The notes beneath the pieces were generated by a model. That model was given only the letters and a program-made list of their open reading frames with translations, was not told where the DNA came from and ran no database searches. The position numbers and the translations under genes are program-made. Shown piece by piece: positions 19,418-28,879 of a stretch of 64,000 nt of DNA. How positions within the stretch are numbered: the first letter of the stretch is position 1; every line of letters begins with the position of its first letter. The stretch lies in contig NZ_BJVA01000003.1 of the NCBI RefSeq assembly GCF_007988905.1, positions 62,001 to 126,000 of the forward strand, in the 5' to 3' direction. This DNA comes from Gluconobacter kanchanaburiensis NBRC 103587 (lineage in GTDB: Bacteria; Pseudomonadota; Alphaproteobacteria; Acetobacterales; Acetobacteraceae).

Positions 19418-20428
19418 CTATGGCAACGGTCTTTTATCCGCAATTGGATCAATCCTGGGTTCCGTCAATGGTCCAGAATCGACCACAACGACCAGATCGC
19501 CCGCGATCCGCGTCGGCTGCCGATCTTTCGGCAGGAGTGCCTGAAAACGCGGATCGTAGCTCGCCGCCTGTTCATACAGCGCATCAATTAGCCCGTAATG
19601 GTCCATGAATTTGTTCATGGTCGCCGGAATACGAATGCACCCTTCCGAAGCCGGATGCCCCAGCCGCCATTCCAGAAACTGCGGGTCTGTCGCATGGATC
19701 TCCAGCCGGATCTGGCCGGTCTCATGACGCGGCAGCCAGCCTTTCATCGCAGTCTGCCAGCCCATGTCCCACACACGCGATCCCTTGGCTCCGATTCCGC
19801 GGATCCCGTATTTGTTCTTCGTGCCTTCCGCCCGATACCCCAGACGGTCCGCCGTATTCTGAAAAACCCCGGTTGGCGTGATGTAATAATATTTACGTCC
19901 CGTCGTTCCGGTCGAAACCGGCGTTCCACCCAGAGATTCCCAAGGAGCATCCGGCAGCGCCAGCACGTAGTCCAGATGCTGGACATGCTCATTGCGATCC
20001 ACAACCATAATCAACTGAGGCCGTGAAACAGGCATGGCAGCCTGCGTCACCTGGTCTTTCGCAAGTGTAAGAAAGGCCTTGCGACGTTCAGGTGTGTAGG
20101 TCGTAAATCCCTTGACCGTGTGTTTCATCAGGACCACGAGGCGAGACGCTTCTTCCCGCGCTTCATCATCAGGAACGACTGGAAGATCCGGAATGACGAG
20201 GGCTGGCGGTACCAGATCCGGACGTGGCGGCGTATCGGTCGGCGGATTGCTGGCAGGAGGAGGCACGGACGCGCCCAGCGACGGTATCGTATCCGGCTGA
20301 TGCGTGGACAGTTCCGGCGTAGCCCCGTCCGGCCTTGCGCAGGCCGCCAGCGGCGCCACGCCTGCGATCATCGCCGTGGACGCACATAAGAAAGCGGCAA
20401 ACCGCGTCAATCTGGAAACATCACGCAT
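19418..20428 (-). CDS. L,D-transpeptidase (YkuD domain)
   Basis: 336-residue periplasmic enzyme that would form 3-3 peptidoglycan crosslinks or attach proteins to peptidoglycan. An N-terminal export segment (FAAFLCASTAMIAGVAPLAACA) contains a possible lipobox. A long Pro-rich linker follows (about 32-85), then a helical region. The catalytic YkuD domain has the conserved His of IRLEIHATD and the nucleophile motif GHPASEGCIRIP. The C-terminal 60 residues are an extension. It stands alone between the TonB receptor and sucB, with about 115 bases free on the sucB side. Confidence 0.88.
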   Translation of the reverse strand: MRDVSRLTRFAAFLCASTAMIAGVAPLAACARPDGATPELSTHQPDTIPSLGASVPPPASNPPTDTPPRPDLVPPALVIPDLPVVPDDEAREEASRLVVLMKHTVKGFTTYTPERRKAFLTLAKDQVTQAAMPVSRPQLIMVVDRNEHVQHLDYVLALPDAPWESLGGTPVSTGTTGRKYYYITPTGVFQNTADRLGYRAEGTKNKYGIRGIGAKGSRVWDMGWQTAMKGWLPRHETGQIRLEIHATDPQFLEWRLGHPASEGCIRIPATMNKFMDHYGLIDALYEQAASYDPRFQALLPKDRQPTRIAGDLVVVVDSGPLTEPRIDPIADKRPLP

Positions 20429-20543
20429 ATTCTACGACACCATCCCCGAGCTCAGAACAACACATGGAACGCGAGGAAACAGAAGCCTGTCCGGCGTTCG
20501 GCATGACTGGAATGTCTACAACGCACCAGCCACGCAAAAGGCA

Positions 20544-21644
20544 TCACAGATCCAGAAGCAAACGCCTCGGATCTTCCACAAGCTGCTTGATCCGGACTAG
20601 AAAGCTCACCGCTTCCCGCCCGTCCACGATCCGGTGATCGTAAGACAGCGCAACATACATCATCGGCCGGATCACGATCTGCCCATCCCGCACGACCGGA
20701 CGATCCTGAATGGCATGCATCCCCAAAATGCCCGACTGCGGCGTATTCAGGATCGGCGTGGAGAGCAGAGATCCAAAAATCCCACCATTCGTGATGGAGA
20801 ACGTCCCGTGCGACAGTTCCTCCAGCTTCAGACCGCCCGTCCGCGCCCGCTTGCCGTAATCGGCGATGCGACGCTCCAGCTCGGCAAAGCTCATCTGATC
20901 GGCATCATGCAGCACCGGCACCACCAGCCCGCGCTCCGTGCCCACCGCAATGCCCAGATTGACGAAATCGCGATAGACGATCTCATCACCCTCGATCTGC
21001 GCGTTGATCGCCGGATAATCCTTCAGCGCACCAACGACTGCGCGCGCAAAGAACGACATGAATCCCAGACGCGCACCATCATGCTTCTTCTCGAACTCGT
21101 CCTTGTATTCCGCCCGCAGCGCCTTGGCGGCGGACATGTCAATTTCGTTAAACGTCGTCAGAATGGCCGCCGTGTTTTGTGCCGCCTTCAGATTCCGCGC
21201 GATCGTCTGACGCAGACGGCTCATGGGAACCCGGCGCTCCCGCACCTCATGCGCAGACAGCTTGGGGACCGGTGCGGCAGAAACGGGCTTCGGCGCTTCC
21301 GGAGCGGGAGGCGTGACGCGCGCGGGGGATGTAACAGATTCCAGAGCCGCAGTCTTGAGAGCAGGAGCCGGTTCAGCCGCGACAGGTTCAGGCGCAGCCG
21401 GTGCCTCCGCCGTCTCGTCCACAGCCCCGAGCAACCCACCAATCTCGACTTCTGTGCCCACCGCCACACAGCCTTCCAGACGCCCGGCGGACGGCGCGGT
21501 CACTTCAACGCTGACCTTATCCGTCTCCAGTTCCACGATGGTCTCGTCGTGCTGCACATAGTCGCCGGAGTTTTTAAGCCACCGCGCGACAATCGCAGTC
21601 GTCAGGCTTTCTCCAAGCGCCGGAACCCTGATTTCGACCGTCAT
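20544..21644 (-). CDS. sucB: 2-oxoglutarate dehydrogenase-type E2 acyltransferase lacking a subunit-binding domain
   Basis: Dihydrolipoamide succinyltransferase (E2) that carries the acyl group on lipoyl-lysine and passes it to CoA. It has 366 residues, about 40 short of typical bacterial SucB. The lipoyl domain with ETDKVSVEV (about 36-44) is followed by an Ala/Pro linker (about 80-130). The catalytic domain then starts at [16 protein letters not shown] and carries [13 protein letters not shown]. The usual E1/E3-binding module between linker and catalytic domain is not visible. The start at 21644 gives [14 protein letters not shown]. No E1 (sucA) or E3 gene is adjacent. Acetic acid bacteria of the Gluconobacter type are thought to have an incomplete TCA cycle. 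Confidence 0.85.
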   Translation of the reverse strand: MTVEIRVPALGESLTTAIVARWLKNSGDYVQHDETIVELETDKVSVEVTAPSAGRLEGCVAVGTEVEIGGLLGAVDETAEAPAAPEPVAAEPAPALKTAALESVTSPARVTPPAPEAPKPVSAAPVPKLSAHEVRERRVPMSRLRQTIARNLKAAQNTAAILTTFNEIDMSAAKALRAEYKDEFEKKHDGARLGFMSFFARAVVGALKDYPAINAQIEGDEIVYRDFVNLGIAVGTERGLVVPVLHDADQMSFAELERRIADYGKRARTGGLKLEELSHGTFSITNGGIFGSLLSTPILNTPQSGILGMHAIQDRPVVRDGQIVIRPMMYVALSYDHRIVDGREAVSFLVRIKQLVEDPRRLLLDL

Positions 21645-21811
21645 GCTGCTTCCCTGTCTTGCGTCCCGCCGCGAAGCGGGGAAATGTCTGTGCCGTACCC
21701 GGCACTCTGTCCGGAAAAGGTTAAGAATGCAGAATACTGCATCTTCGTTCCCAGCGGGAGGCGGAACCCTCCCCGTCGCCGGACTTTGAAACCAAAACAC
21801 AGGAGGCCGCA

Positions 21812-22459
21812 ATGTCCCGCCCGCCCGACCGTCCTGAAATTCTGGACTCCGACCACCTCTCTGCCCGCACCCGCGAGATCCTGACGTCTCGGCTTTTGAT
21901 TCCCACCGTACAGCCGCACACCCTATCGCTTCAGGCTTATGCCGTCCTCGACGCACTGCTGCCCGTCCTTCTCCCGCTGGACGAGATCCTGCCTCCCGGC
22001 ACTGACATTGCCATCACAGCCCGGATCGATTCCGCGCTTTCCGGCCCACGCGACGGCTGGCGATTTGCGGACCTTCCGCCCGATGCCCAAGCGTGGGAAT
22101 CCGCCCTCCTGACGCTCGACGACGTGACATTCGAGCAGCACGGACTCCGCTTTATCCATCTAGCTCACGACCTGCGCGGCACCCTGCTCGACGCCGTCAT
22201 GGAGGGACAGATCGGTCTCGAGCGCGAAGGCCGGCTCACGGCATCCCAGATGAAACGCTGGTCCGGAGACCTGCGTGGCGAGGTCGTAGACTGCATCATG
22301 AGTGACCCGCGCATCCAACAGGCACTCGGCATTTCCTCCAGCCTCACCGGCGGCGACACGGTCTTTCAGGGCTTTACACAGGTCGGCTCCGACAGCCGCG
22401 AAGACTTCGAACCCAAAGCCACCGCCCCCCTTCTCCAGATGGCAGAGTCCAGCGAATGA
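21812..22459 (+). CDS. Putative small subunit of a GMC-type dehydrogenase
   Basis: 215 residues. Position and overlap (ATGA) with a GMC flavoprotein suggest an accessory subunit like the gluconate 2-dehydrogenase subunit 3 family. The weak internal pattern of a helical protein ending in a Gly/Phe-rich turn ([15 protein letters not shown]) fits but does not prove it. Unlike most such subunits it has no twin-arginine or other signal peptide: the N-terminus [24 protein letters not shown] is polar. GGAGG five bases before the ATG supports the start. It is divergent from sucB (167 bases). The annotation is an inference from context. Confidence 0.55.
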   Translation: MSRPPDRPEILDSDHLSARTREILTSRLLIPTVQPHTLSLQAYAVLDALLPVLLPLDEILPPGTDIAITARIDSALSGPRDGWRFADLPPDAQAWESALLTLDDVTFEQHGLRFIHLAHDLRGTLLDAVMEGQIGLEREGRLTASQMKRWSGDLRGEVVDCIMSDPRIQQALGISSSLTGGDTVFQGFTQVGSDSREDFEPKATAPLLQMAESSE

Positions 22460-24003
22460 GCAGCAGCACCCTCATGAAAACATTCGCCGAAACGGACATC
22501 GTCGATACCCTCATCGTCGGCAGCGGTGCCGGTGGCGCGCCCCTGGCCGCAGAACTCGCCCGCAACGGCAAAACCGTCGTCGTGCTCGAAGCCGGCCCCG
22601 CCTTCCCCGCCACGGGACATACGCCTGACGAAATAGCCGCCCGCGAACTGTACTGGCTGCACGAACGCCTCTCAGCAGGCACAAACCCGCAGGCTTTCGG
22701 CGGCAACAACAGCGGCACCGGCCTTGGCGGCTCCATGCTTCATTACGGCGCCTTCATGCCGCGCATGGACGCCCGCGACTTCCACCTGCACACCGAAACC
22801 GGCAAGGGCGTGGACTGGCCCTTCGGCCTGGACGAACTGCTCCCCTATATCGAGCGCGTAGAATCCTTTATCGGCGTCTCCGGCCCCGCCCATTACCCGT
22901 GGGACCCGGACCGCCGCTACGCCTACGCGCCCCCGCCGGCCAACTCCGCCGCGCTGAAAATGCGTGAAGGCTGTGACGCGCTCGGCCTGCGCCACGCAGA
23001 CGGCCCCGCCGCCCTCATCACCCGCGATATCGAACAGCCACATTTCGGCACCCGCCATGCCTGCGCCAACTGTGGGGCCTGCCATCAGGGCTGCCGCAAT
23101 GGCGCCAAGTCGGGCACGGACAACACATGGCTCCCCATGGCCGTCGCCTATGGCGCGGAACTCCGCCCCGGCTGCTTCGCCCACACGATCGAACGCGACA
23201 GTTCAGGCCGCGTGACCGGCGTGGTCTATCGCCAGAACGGCGTCGAACACCGCCAGAAATGCGCGACCCTCGTCCTCGCCGCCGGTGCCGTCGAAACCCC
23301 GCGCCTGCTCTTGACCAATGGTCTTGCCAACAGCTCCGGTCAGGTCGGCCAGAACTACATGACCCATGTCTCCACCCAGGTCTGGGGCGAGTTCGACGAA
23401 GACATCCGCCCCAATCGCGGCTACCCGTCCCTGACCATCACCGAAGACATGATGCGCCCAAAAGATGCGGATTTCGTCGGCGGCTACCTCGTGCAATCGC
23501 TAGGCATGATGCCCGCAACCTGGGGCCAGAACCTCGCCCGCAGCACCACGACACGCGGTCCGGCCTTCGCCCGCGCGCTCGCCGGATATAACCGCTCCGC
23601 AGGCATGGGCATCAACGGCGAATGCCTGCCCCGCCCCGAAAACCGCGTGACACTTTCAGACGAGAAGGACGCCTTCGGCATCCCCAAGCCCCTGATCGAA
23701 CATTCCTATGGTCCCAATGAATGGGCCATGCATCATCACGCCGCGCGCCTGATGACACAGATGTGGGAAACCGTCGGTGCAAAGGACATCCGCGTCATCG
23801 ACCGCGCTGCCCACATGATCGGCACCTGTCGCATGGGCGCCGATGCCGGAAGCAATGTCGTCAATCCGGTCGGCCGCAGTTTTGATATCGACAATCTGTG
23901 GGTCTCCGACCACTCAATCTTCCCCAGCGCCGCCGCCGCCAACCCGGCTCTGGCCATCATGGCCCTCTCCCTCCGCACAGCAGAAGCCATGCTGAGGACC
24001 TGA
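22456..24003 (+). CDS. GMC family FAD-dependent dehydrogenase with Fe-S cysteine cluster
   Basis: 515-residue glucose-methanol-choline oxidoreductase. The N-terminal FAD-binding motif is VGSGAGGAPLAAELARNGKTVVVLEAG, followed by the family signature GLGGSMLHYGAFMPR. A cysteine motif CANCGACHQGC (about residues 199-209) resembles the [3Fe-4S]-binding segment of membrane-bound FAD glucose, fructose and gluconate dehydrogenases. The C-terminal active-site region has HMIGTCRMGADAGSNVVNP and NLWVSDHSIFPSAAAANPALAIMAL. No signal peptide is visible and no cytochrome c subunit follows. The substrate is probably a sugar, polyol or sugar acid. Confidence 0.85.
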   Translation: MSSSTLMKTFAETDIVDTLIVGSGAGGAPLAAELARNGKTVVVLEAGPAFPATGHTPDEIAARELYWLHERLSAGTNPQAFGGNNSGTGLGGSMLHYGAFMPRMDARDFHLHTETGKGVDWPFGLDELLPYIERVESFIGVSGPAHYPWDPDRRYAYAPPPANSAALKMREGCDALGLRHADGPAALITRDIEQPHFGTRHACANCGACHQGCRNGAKSGTDNTWLPMAVAYGAELRPGCFAHTIERDSSGRVTGVVYRQNGVEHRQKCATLVLAAGAVETPRLLLTNGLANSSGQVGQNYMTHVSTQVWGEFDEDIRPNRGYPSLTITEDMMRPKDADFVGGYLVQSLGMMPATWGQNLARSTTTRGPAFARALAGYNRSAGMGINGECLPRPENRVTLSDEKDAFGIPKPLIEHSYGPNEWAMHHHAARLMTQMWETVGAKDIRVIDRAAHMIGTCRMGADAGSNVVNPVGRSFDIDNLWVSDHSIFPSAAAANPALAIMALSLRTAEAMLRT

Positions 24004-24282
24004 CCTAAAAGAAACTGACATAGATCAAAGTGATCCGGAGCCTGCGCAGGAGTCTTGACACTGCTTCGCGCGCTCCGGTAAGCGATGGACGACTTTCCGG
24101 TGGCGTCCTGTCACCCGGTCTCCCTTTCCTTACGGATGCTTCCTGCTTCCCCCGTCCTGCGAAATCCTCACAGATAACCGCCTGACACAAGCAGTTCCCG
24201 TTCAGTAGCTCCGCCTTCTGTACGGTCGCGCATCCCTCCCCTATCAGGTCTGCCACTACCGGCACATCAAGGCGCGTCTTTC
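24004..24282 (+). promoter_or_regulatory. Leader/promoter region of rho
   Basis: Non-coding 279 bases before rho. A TTGACA hexamer at about 24055-24060 could be a -35 box, but I find no good -10 at the right spacing. Rho leaders are often long and autoregulated; nothing here proves that. Confidence 0.35.
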
Positions 24283-25584
24283 ATGCATCTTGCCGAACTC
24301 AAGAAAAAATCCCCAGCCGACCTTCTGGATTACGCAGAGGAACTGGAGATCGAGAACGTCTCGTCCATGCGCAAGCAGGACATCATGTTCGCCATTCTCA
24401 AGACCCTTGCCGAACGCGATCAGGCGATCTACGGCGAAGGCACGCTCGAAATCCTGCCAGACGGCTTCGGTTTCCTGCGGAGCCCGGAAGCCAACTACCT
24501 TCCCGGCCCCGACGACATTTACATCTCCCCCACGCAGGTCCGCCGTTTCGGCCTGCGCCCGGGCGACACAGTTGAAGGCCAGATCCGCGCCCCGCGCGAC
24601 GGCGAGCGCTATTTTGCGCTGCTGAAGGTCAACACCATCAATTTCGAGGCCCCGGAAACCGTCCGGACCCGCATCAACTTCGATAACCTCACGCCGCTCT
24701 ACCCCGAGCGTCGCCTGAAGATGGAAGTCGAACAGTCCGAACCCGCCGTCACGGAATCCTCTCCGCGCGGCCGGGGCAAGAAAGACCAGCGCGACTACAC
24801 CCCGCGCGTGATCGATCTCGTGACGCCGATCGGCATGGGCCAGCGCGCCCTGATCGTCGCCCCCCCCCGCACCGGCAAGACCGTGATGCTCCAGAGCATC
24901 GCAGCCTCCATCTCCGCCAACCACCCCGAAGTGTTCCTGATCGTCCTTCTGATCGACGAACGCCCGGAAGAAGTGACAGACATGGCCCGCTCAGTCCGTG
25001 GCGAAGTCGTCTCCTCCACCTTCGACGAACCAGCGACCCGCCACGTCCAGGTGACGGAAATGGTGCTGGAAAAGGCCAAAAGGCTCGTCGAGCACAAACG
25101 CGACGTGGTCATCCTGCTGGATTCCATCACCCGTCTCGCCCGCGCCTACAACACTGTCGTTCCCTCCTCGGGCAAGGTGCTAACCGGCGGTGTGGACGCC
25201 AACGCCCTGCAGCGCCCCAAGCGCTTCTTCGGCGCCGCGCGTAACATCGAGGAAGGCGGCTCGCTGACAATCATCGCAACCGCCCTGATCGACACGGGCT
25301 CGCGCATGGACGAAGTCATCTTCGAAGAGTTCAAAGGCACCGGTAATGCCGAACTCATTCTGGACCGCAAGCTGGCCGACAAGCGCACCTTCCCTGCCAT
25401 CGACATCACCAAGTCGGGCACGCGTAAGGAGGAACTGCTGGTCGATCGCGCCGAACTGTCCAAGATGTGGGTTCTGCGCCGCATCCTCGCCCCGATGGGC
25501 ACGATGGACGCCATGGACTTCCTGCTGGACAAGCTCAAGTACAGCAAATCCAATCAGGACTTCTTCGACGCCATGAACAACTGA
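24283..25584 (+). CDS. rho: Transcription termination factor Rho
   Basis: Hexameric RNA-dependent ATPase/translocase that terminates transcription. It has 433 residues. The N-terminal helical part ([20 protein letters not shown]) leads into the cold-shock-like RNA-binding domain ([23 protein letters not shown]). The ATPase core has Walker [12 protein letters not shown], Walker [17 protein letters not shown], the Q-loop [29 protein letters not shown] and the R-loop region [10 protein letters not shown]. In many alphaproteobacteria rho lies near mnmE-mnmG-rsmG-parAB, as here. A tetraloop terminator follows. Confidence 0.98.
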   Translation: MHLAELKKKSPADLLDYAEELEIENVSSMRKQDIMFAILKTLAERDQAIYGEGTLEILPDGFGFLRSPEANYLPGPDDIYISPTQVRRFGLRPGDTVEGQIRAPRDGERYFALLKVNTINFEAPETVRTRINFDNLTPLYPERRLKMEVEQSEPAVTESSPRGRGKKDQRDYTPRVIDLVTPIGMGQRALIVAPPRTGKTVMLQSIAASISANHPEVFLIVLLIDERPEEVTDMARSVRGEVVSSTFDEPATRHVQVTEMVLEKAKRLVEHKRDVVILLDSITRLARAYNTVVPSSGKVLTGGVDANALQRPKRFFGAARNIEEGGSLTIIATALIDTGSRMDEVIFEEFKGTGNAELILDRKLADKRTFPAIDITKSGTRKEELLVDRAELSKMWVLRRILAPMGTMDAMDFLLDKLKYSKSNQDFFDAMNN

Positions 25585-25601
25585 TCCCGGATCAGCACAC
25601 G

Positions 25602-25631
25602 AAAAAGGGGAGCTTCGGCTCTCCTTTTTTT
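25602..25631 (+). terminator. Intrinsic terminator of rho
   Basis: Stem AAAGGGGAGC / GCTCTCCTTT with a TTCG tetraloop, followed by a T run. One G-T wobble is present. The convergent ogt gene ends 36 bases further on. Confidence 0.85.
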
Positions 25632-25666
25632 GGCCTTCACCCGCAGACGAGGGGGAAGTGGGGCCC

Positions 25667-26113
25667 CTAGAGAACGCCTTCCAGATGCAGCATGGCATGC
25701 TTGTCCGCGATGCCACCGAGCCCCGAATACCCGCCAAGTCCCGCCCGGCCAACAACCCGGTGACAAGGGATCAGGATCGGAATCGGATTCGCCCCAACTG
25801 CTCCACCGACCGATCTCGCAGACCCGCCGACCTCAGCCGCGATATCCGCGTAAGTCCGGGTCTTGCCATAGGGAATCCGCCGCAGCGCATCCCAGACCTT
25901 CTGGCGATACGGAGTCCCGTAGGGGCGATAGGGTAGCGTGTCGAAGTCGACTGATTCCCCGTCAAAATAGCGCTCCAGAAGATCGCGAGCCTTCAGAAGG
26001 AGTGGAGTCTCCTCCTGATCGCGTCCCCACCCCCAGTCGAGAGCGACAATCTCGCCCTCGTCTTCACTGATGGTAAGGGCCCCGAAAGGTGAGTGGCAGG
26101 ATAGCTGTGGCAT
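25667..26113 (-). CDS. ogt: Methylated-DNA--protein-cysteine methyltransferase
   Basis: Suicide repair protein that takes the alkyl group from O6-alkylguanine onto its active-site cysteine. It has 148 residues from the ATG at 26113. The active-site motif PCHRVVG is intact, preceded by the helix-turn-helix region YGKTRTYADIAAEVGGSARSVGGAVGANP. A short N-terminal domain is retained. No good ribosome binding site precedes the ATG, and GTG or TTG codons up to 26149 keep the frame open, so the exact start is uncertain. It is convergent with rho. No ada-type regulator is seen nearby. Confidence 0.88.
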   Translation of the reverse strand: MPQLSCHSPFGALTISEDEGEIVALDWGWGRDQEETPLLLKARDLLERYFDGESVDFDTLPYRPYGTPYRQKVWDALRRIPYGKTRTYADIAAEVGGSARSVGGAVGANPIPILIPCHRVVGRAGLGGYSGLGGIADKHAMLHLEGVL

Positions 26114-26576
26114 GAACAACACGGTGCCCGAGTGGCTCAAAACCGTCAATCCGGCGAAACTGCATCATACCGAGACTTTTTAGCCATGCGATATTCGCAT
26201 ACCGGCACATAGAAATATACCGAAAACACATATGGTACCGCTTATGTAGGCTTTCCAGCAATGTTCTGTAATGTGTTGGAAAACTGCCATTTTTCGTATC
26301 GAAAATGCCATACCAGGTTTTCCGAAACGCGAGTGTAATCATTTGGTGAAGCCTGTCACAGGCACTCTATCCCTCTCCTGCACAACTTCCTCACGGAAAC
26401 GTCAGAAGCCGTGTTTGTCTTAGGTAATAAAATAGGGGCAGTAAGTTCTCATGCTGCGGGTGTCCGGTACTAATTGTCGGCTTGAGGGGACAGGGATTTT
26501 CATCTCGACCTTTCAAGACTTCACGGGTCCAGAATATCACAGCGGAAACAGTCTTTACAAAAAGGACAGTTGGATC
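26114..26576 (+). promoter_or_regulatory. Long AT-richer regulatory region upstream of adhA
   Basis: About 460 bases of non-coding DNA between divergent ogt and adhA, probably holding the strong adh promoter. Noted elements are the perfect palindrome ATGCGA-TAT-TCGCAT (26186-26200), an imperfect palindrome around TTTTTCGTATCGAAAAT (about 26292-26308), and an AT-rich TAATAAAATA at about 26425-26434 that could serve as a -10 region. Frames that cross it on either strand have poor starts and no family match. Confidence 0.5.
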
Positions 26577-28850
26577 ATGACTTCTGGTCTACTGACGCCG
26601 ATCAAGGTTACGAAAAAGCGCCTCCTCAGCTGCGCCGCCGCACTGGCGTTCTCGGCAGCTGTGCCCGTCGCTTTCGCCCAGGAAGATACCGGCGCAGCAA
26701 TCACAAGCGCCGATAATGGCGGCCATGCCGGGGACTGGATGTCCTATGGCCGTTCCTATTCCGAGCAGCGTTACAGCCCGCTCGATCAGATCAACACGGA
26801 CAATGTCGGCAAGCTGAAGCTCGCCTGGCACTATGATCTGGACACGAACCGCGGCCAGGAAGGCACCCCCCTGATCGTCAATGGCGTCATGTACGCCACG
26901 ACCAACTGGAGCAAGATGAAGGCGCTGGATGCAGCGACCGGCAAGCTACTGTGGTCCTACGATCCGAAGGTTCCGGGCAACATCGCCGACCGTGGCTGCT
27001 GTGACACGGTCAGCCGTGGTGCTGCCTACTGGAACGGCAAGGTTTATTTCGGCACGTTCGACGGCCGTCTGATCGCGCTCGACGCCAAGACCGGCAAGCT
27101 GGTCTGGAGCGTCTACACGATCCCCAAGGAGGCCCAGCTCGGCCACCAGCGCTCCTACACGGTTGACGGTGCTCCCCGTATCGCCAAAGGCAAAGTCCTG
27201 ATCGGCAACGGTGGTGCAGAATTCGGTGCCCGTGGCTTCGTCTCTGCCTTCGACGCAGAAACCGGCAAGCTCGACTGGCGCTTCTTCACTGTTCCGAACC
27301 CCGAGAACAAGCCTGACGGCGCAGCCTCCGACGACATCCTAATGTCCAAGGCTTACCCGACCTGGGGCAAGAACGGCGCCTGGAAGCAGCAGGGCGGCGG
27401 CGGTACCGTCTGGGATTCGCTCGTCTATGACCCGGTGACGGACCTCGTCTATCTGGCCGTCGGCAACGGTTCGCCTTGGAACTACAAGTTCCGTTCCGAA
27501 GGCAAGGGCGACAACCTCTTCCTCGGCAGCATTGTCGCGATCAATCCTGATACCGGCAAGTACGTCTGGCATTTCCAGGAAACGCCGATGGACCAGTGGG
27601 ATTACACTTCGGTCCAGCAGATCATGACGCTCGACATGCCGGTCAACGGCGAAATGCGCCATGTGATCGTTCATGCTCCGAAGAACGGCTTCTTCTACAT
27701 CATCGATGCCAAGACGGGTAAGTTCATCACCGGCAAGCCCTACACCTACGAGAACTGGGCCAACGGTCTGGATCCTGTTACGGGTCGTCCGAACTACGTG
27801 CCTGATGCTCTGTGGACGCTGACGGGCAAGCCCTGGCTCGGCCTTCCGGGTGAGCTGGGTGGCCATAACTTCGCCGCCATGGCCTACAGCCCGAAGACGA
27901 AGCTGGTCTACATCCCGGCACAGCAGATCCCGCTCCTGTACGATGGCCAGAAAGGCGGCTTCAAGGCGTATCATGACGCCTGGAACCTCGGCCTCGACAT
28001 GAACAAGATCGGCCTCTTCGACGACAAAGATCCAGCACACGTCGCCGCCAAGCAGGACTTCCTGAAGGTTCTCAAGGGCTGGACGCTGGCCTGGGATCCC
28101 GTGAAGATGGCACCGGCCTTCACGATCAACCACAAGGGTCCGTGGAACGGTGGTATCGTTGCCACGGCCGGTAACGTGATCTTCCAGGGTCTGGCAAACG
28201 GCGAATTCCACGCCTACGACGCTACGAACGGCAACGATCTCTATTCCTTCCCCGCACAGAGCGCGATCATTGCTCCGCCCGTGACCTATATGGCCAACGG
28301 CAAGCAGTATGTCGCAGTTGAAGTGGGCTGGGGCGGCATTTATCCGTTCCTGTATGGCGGCGTTGCCCGCACTTCAGGCTGGACGGTCAACCACTCCCGC
28401 GTGATCGCCTTCTCGCTCGACGGCAAGGACAACCTGCCTGCGAAGAACGAACTGGGCTTCACCCCGGTCAAGCCGGTTCCGACCTATGACGAAGCCCGTC
28501 AGAAGAACGGATACTTCCTGTATCAGACGTTCTGCTCGGCCTGCCATGGCGACAACGGAATCTCCGGTGGCGTTCTGCCTGACCTCCGCTGGTCCGGCGC
28601 GCCGCGCGGCAAGGAAAGCTTCTACAAGCTCGTTGGTCGCGGTGCTCTGACAGCCTACGGCATGGACCGCTTCGATACGTCCCTGACGCCTGACCAGATC
28701 GAGGACATCCGCAACTTCATCGTGAAGCGTGCAAACGAATCCTATGATGAGGAAGTCAAGGCACGTCAGAACTCAACAGGCGTTCCGAACGATCAGTTCC
28801 TGAATGTCCCGCAGTCCACGGCCGATATCCCGACCGCGGATCACCCCTGA
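26577..28850 (+). CDS. adhA: PQQ-dependent alcohol dehydrogenase, quinohaemoprotein subunit I
   Basis: Periplasmic face of the membrane-bound ethanol oxidase of acetic acid bacteria; oxidises ethanol to acetaldehyde and passes electrons to ubiquinone through subunit II. It has 757 residues, the length known for Gluconobacter AdhA. A signal peptide ends at VAFAQ. The eight-bladed PQQ propeller carries W-motifs (GKLVWSVYTI, TGKYVWHFQETPMDQWDY) and the vicinal disulfide GCCDTV. The C-terminal cytochrome c domain has FCSACHGD. The start at 26577 has AGGACA nine bases upstream; a longer frame from 26451 adds a non-signal-like extension. It is followed 29 bases later by adhB. Confidence 0.97.
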   Translation: MTSGLLTPIKVTKKRLLSCAAALAFSAAVPVAFAQEDTGAAITSADNGGHAGDWMSYGRSYSEQRYSPLDQINTDNVGKLKLAWHYDLDTNRGQEGTPLIVNGVMYATTNWSKMKALDAATGKLLWSYDPKVPGNIADRGCCDTVSRGAAYWNGKVYFGTFDGRLIALDAKTGKLVWSVYTIPKEAQLGHQRSYTVDGAPRIAKGKVLIGNGGAEFGARGFVSAFDAETGKLDWRFFTVPNPENKPDGAASDDILMSKAYPTWGKNGAWKQQGGGGTVWDSLVYDPVTDLVYLAVGNGSPWNYKFRSEGKGDNLFLGSIVAINPDTGKYVWHFQETPMDQWDYTSVQQIMTLDMPVNGEMRHVIVHAPKNGFFYIIDAKTGKFITGKPYTYENWANGLDPVTGRPNYVPDALWTLTGKPWLGLPGELGGHNFAAMAYSPKTKLVYIPAQQIPLLYDGQKGGFKAYHDAWNLGLDMNKIGLFDDKDPAHVAAKQDFLKVLKGWTLAWDPVKMAPAFTINHKGPWNGGIVATAGNVIFQGLANGEFHAYDATNGNDLYSFPAQSAIIAPPVTYMANGKQYVAVEVGWGGIYPFLYGGVARTSGWTVNHSRVIAFSLDGKDNLPAKNELGFTPVKPVPTYDEARQKNGYFLYQTFCSACHGDNGISGGVLPDLRWSGAPRGKESFYKLVGRGALTAYGMDRFDTSLTPDQIEDIRNFIVKRANESYDEEVKARQNSTGVPNDQFLNVPQSTADIPTADHP

Positions 28851-28879
28851 GGCAGCGGTTTGCATAAGGAACACGTGAC

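Noticed and set aside
26064-26342. 92-codon minus-strand frame upstream of ogt
   Set aside because: Lies in AT-rich intergenic DNA, overlaps the ogt 5' end and resembles no family.
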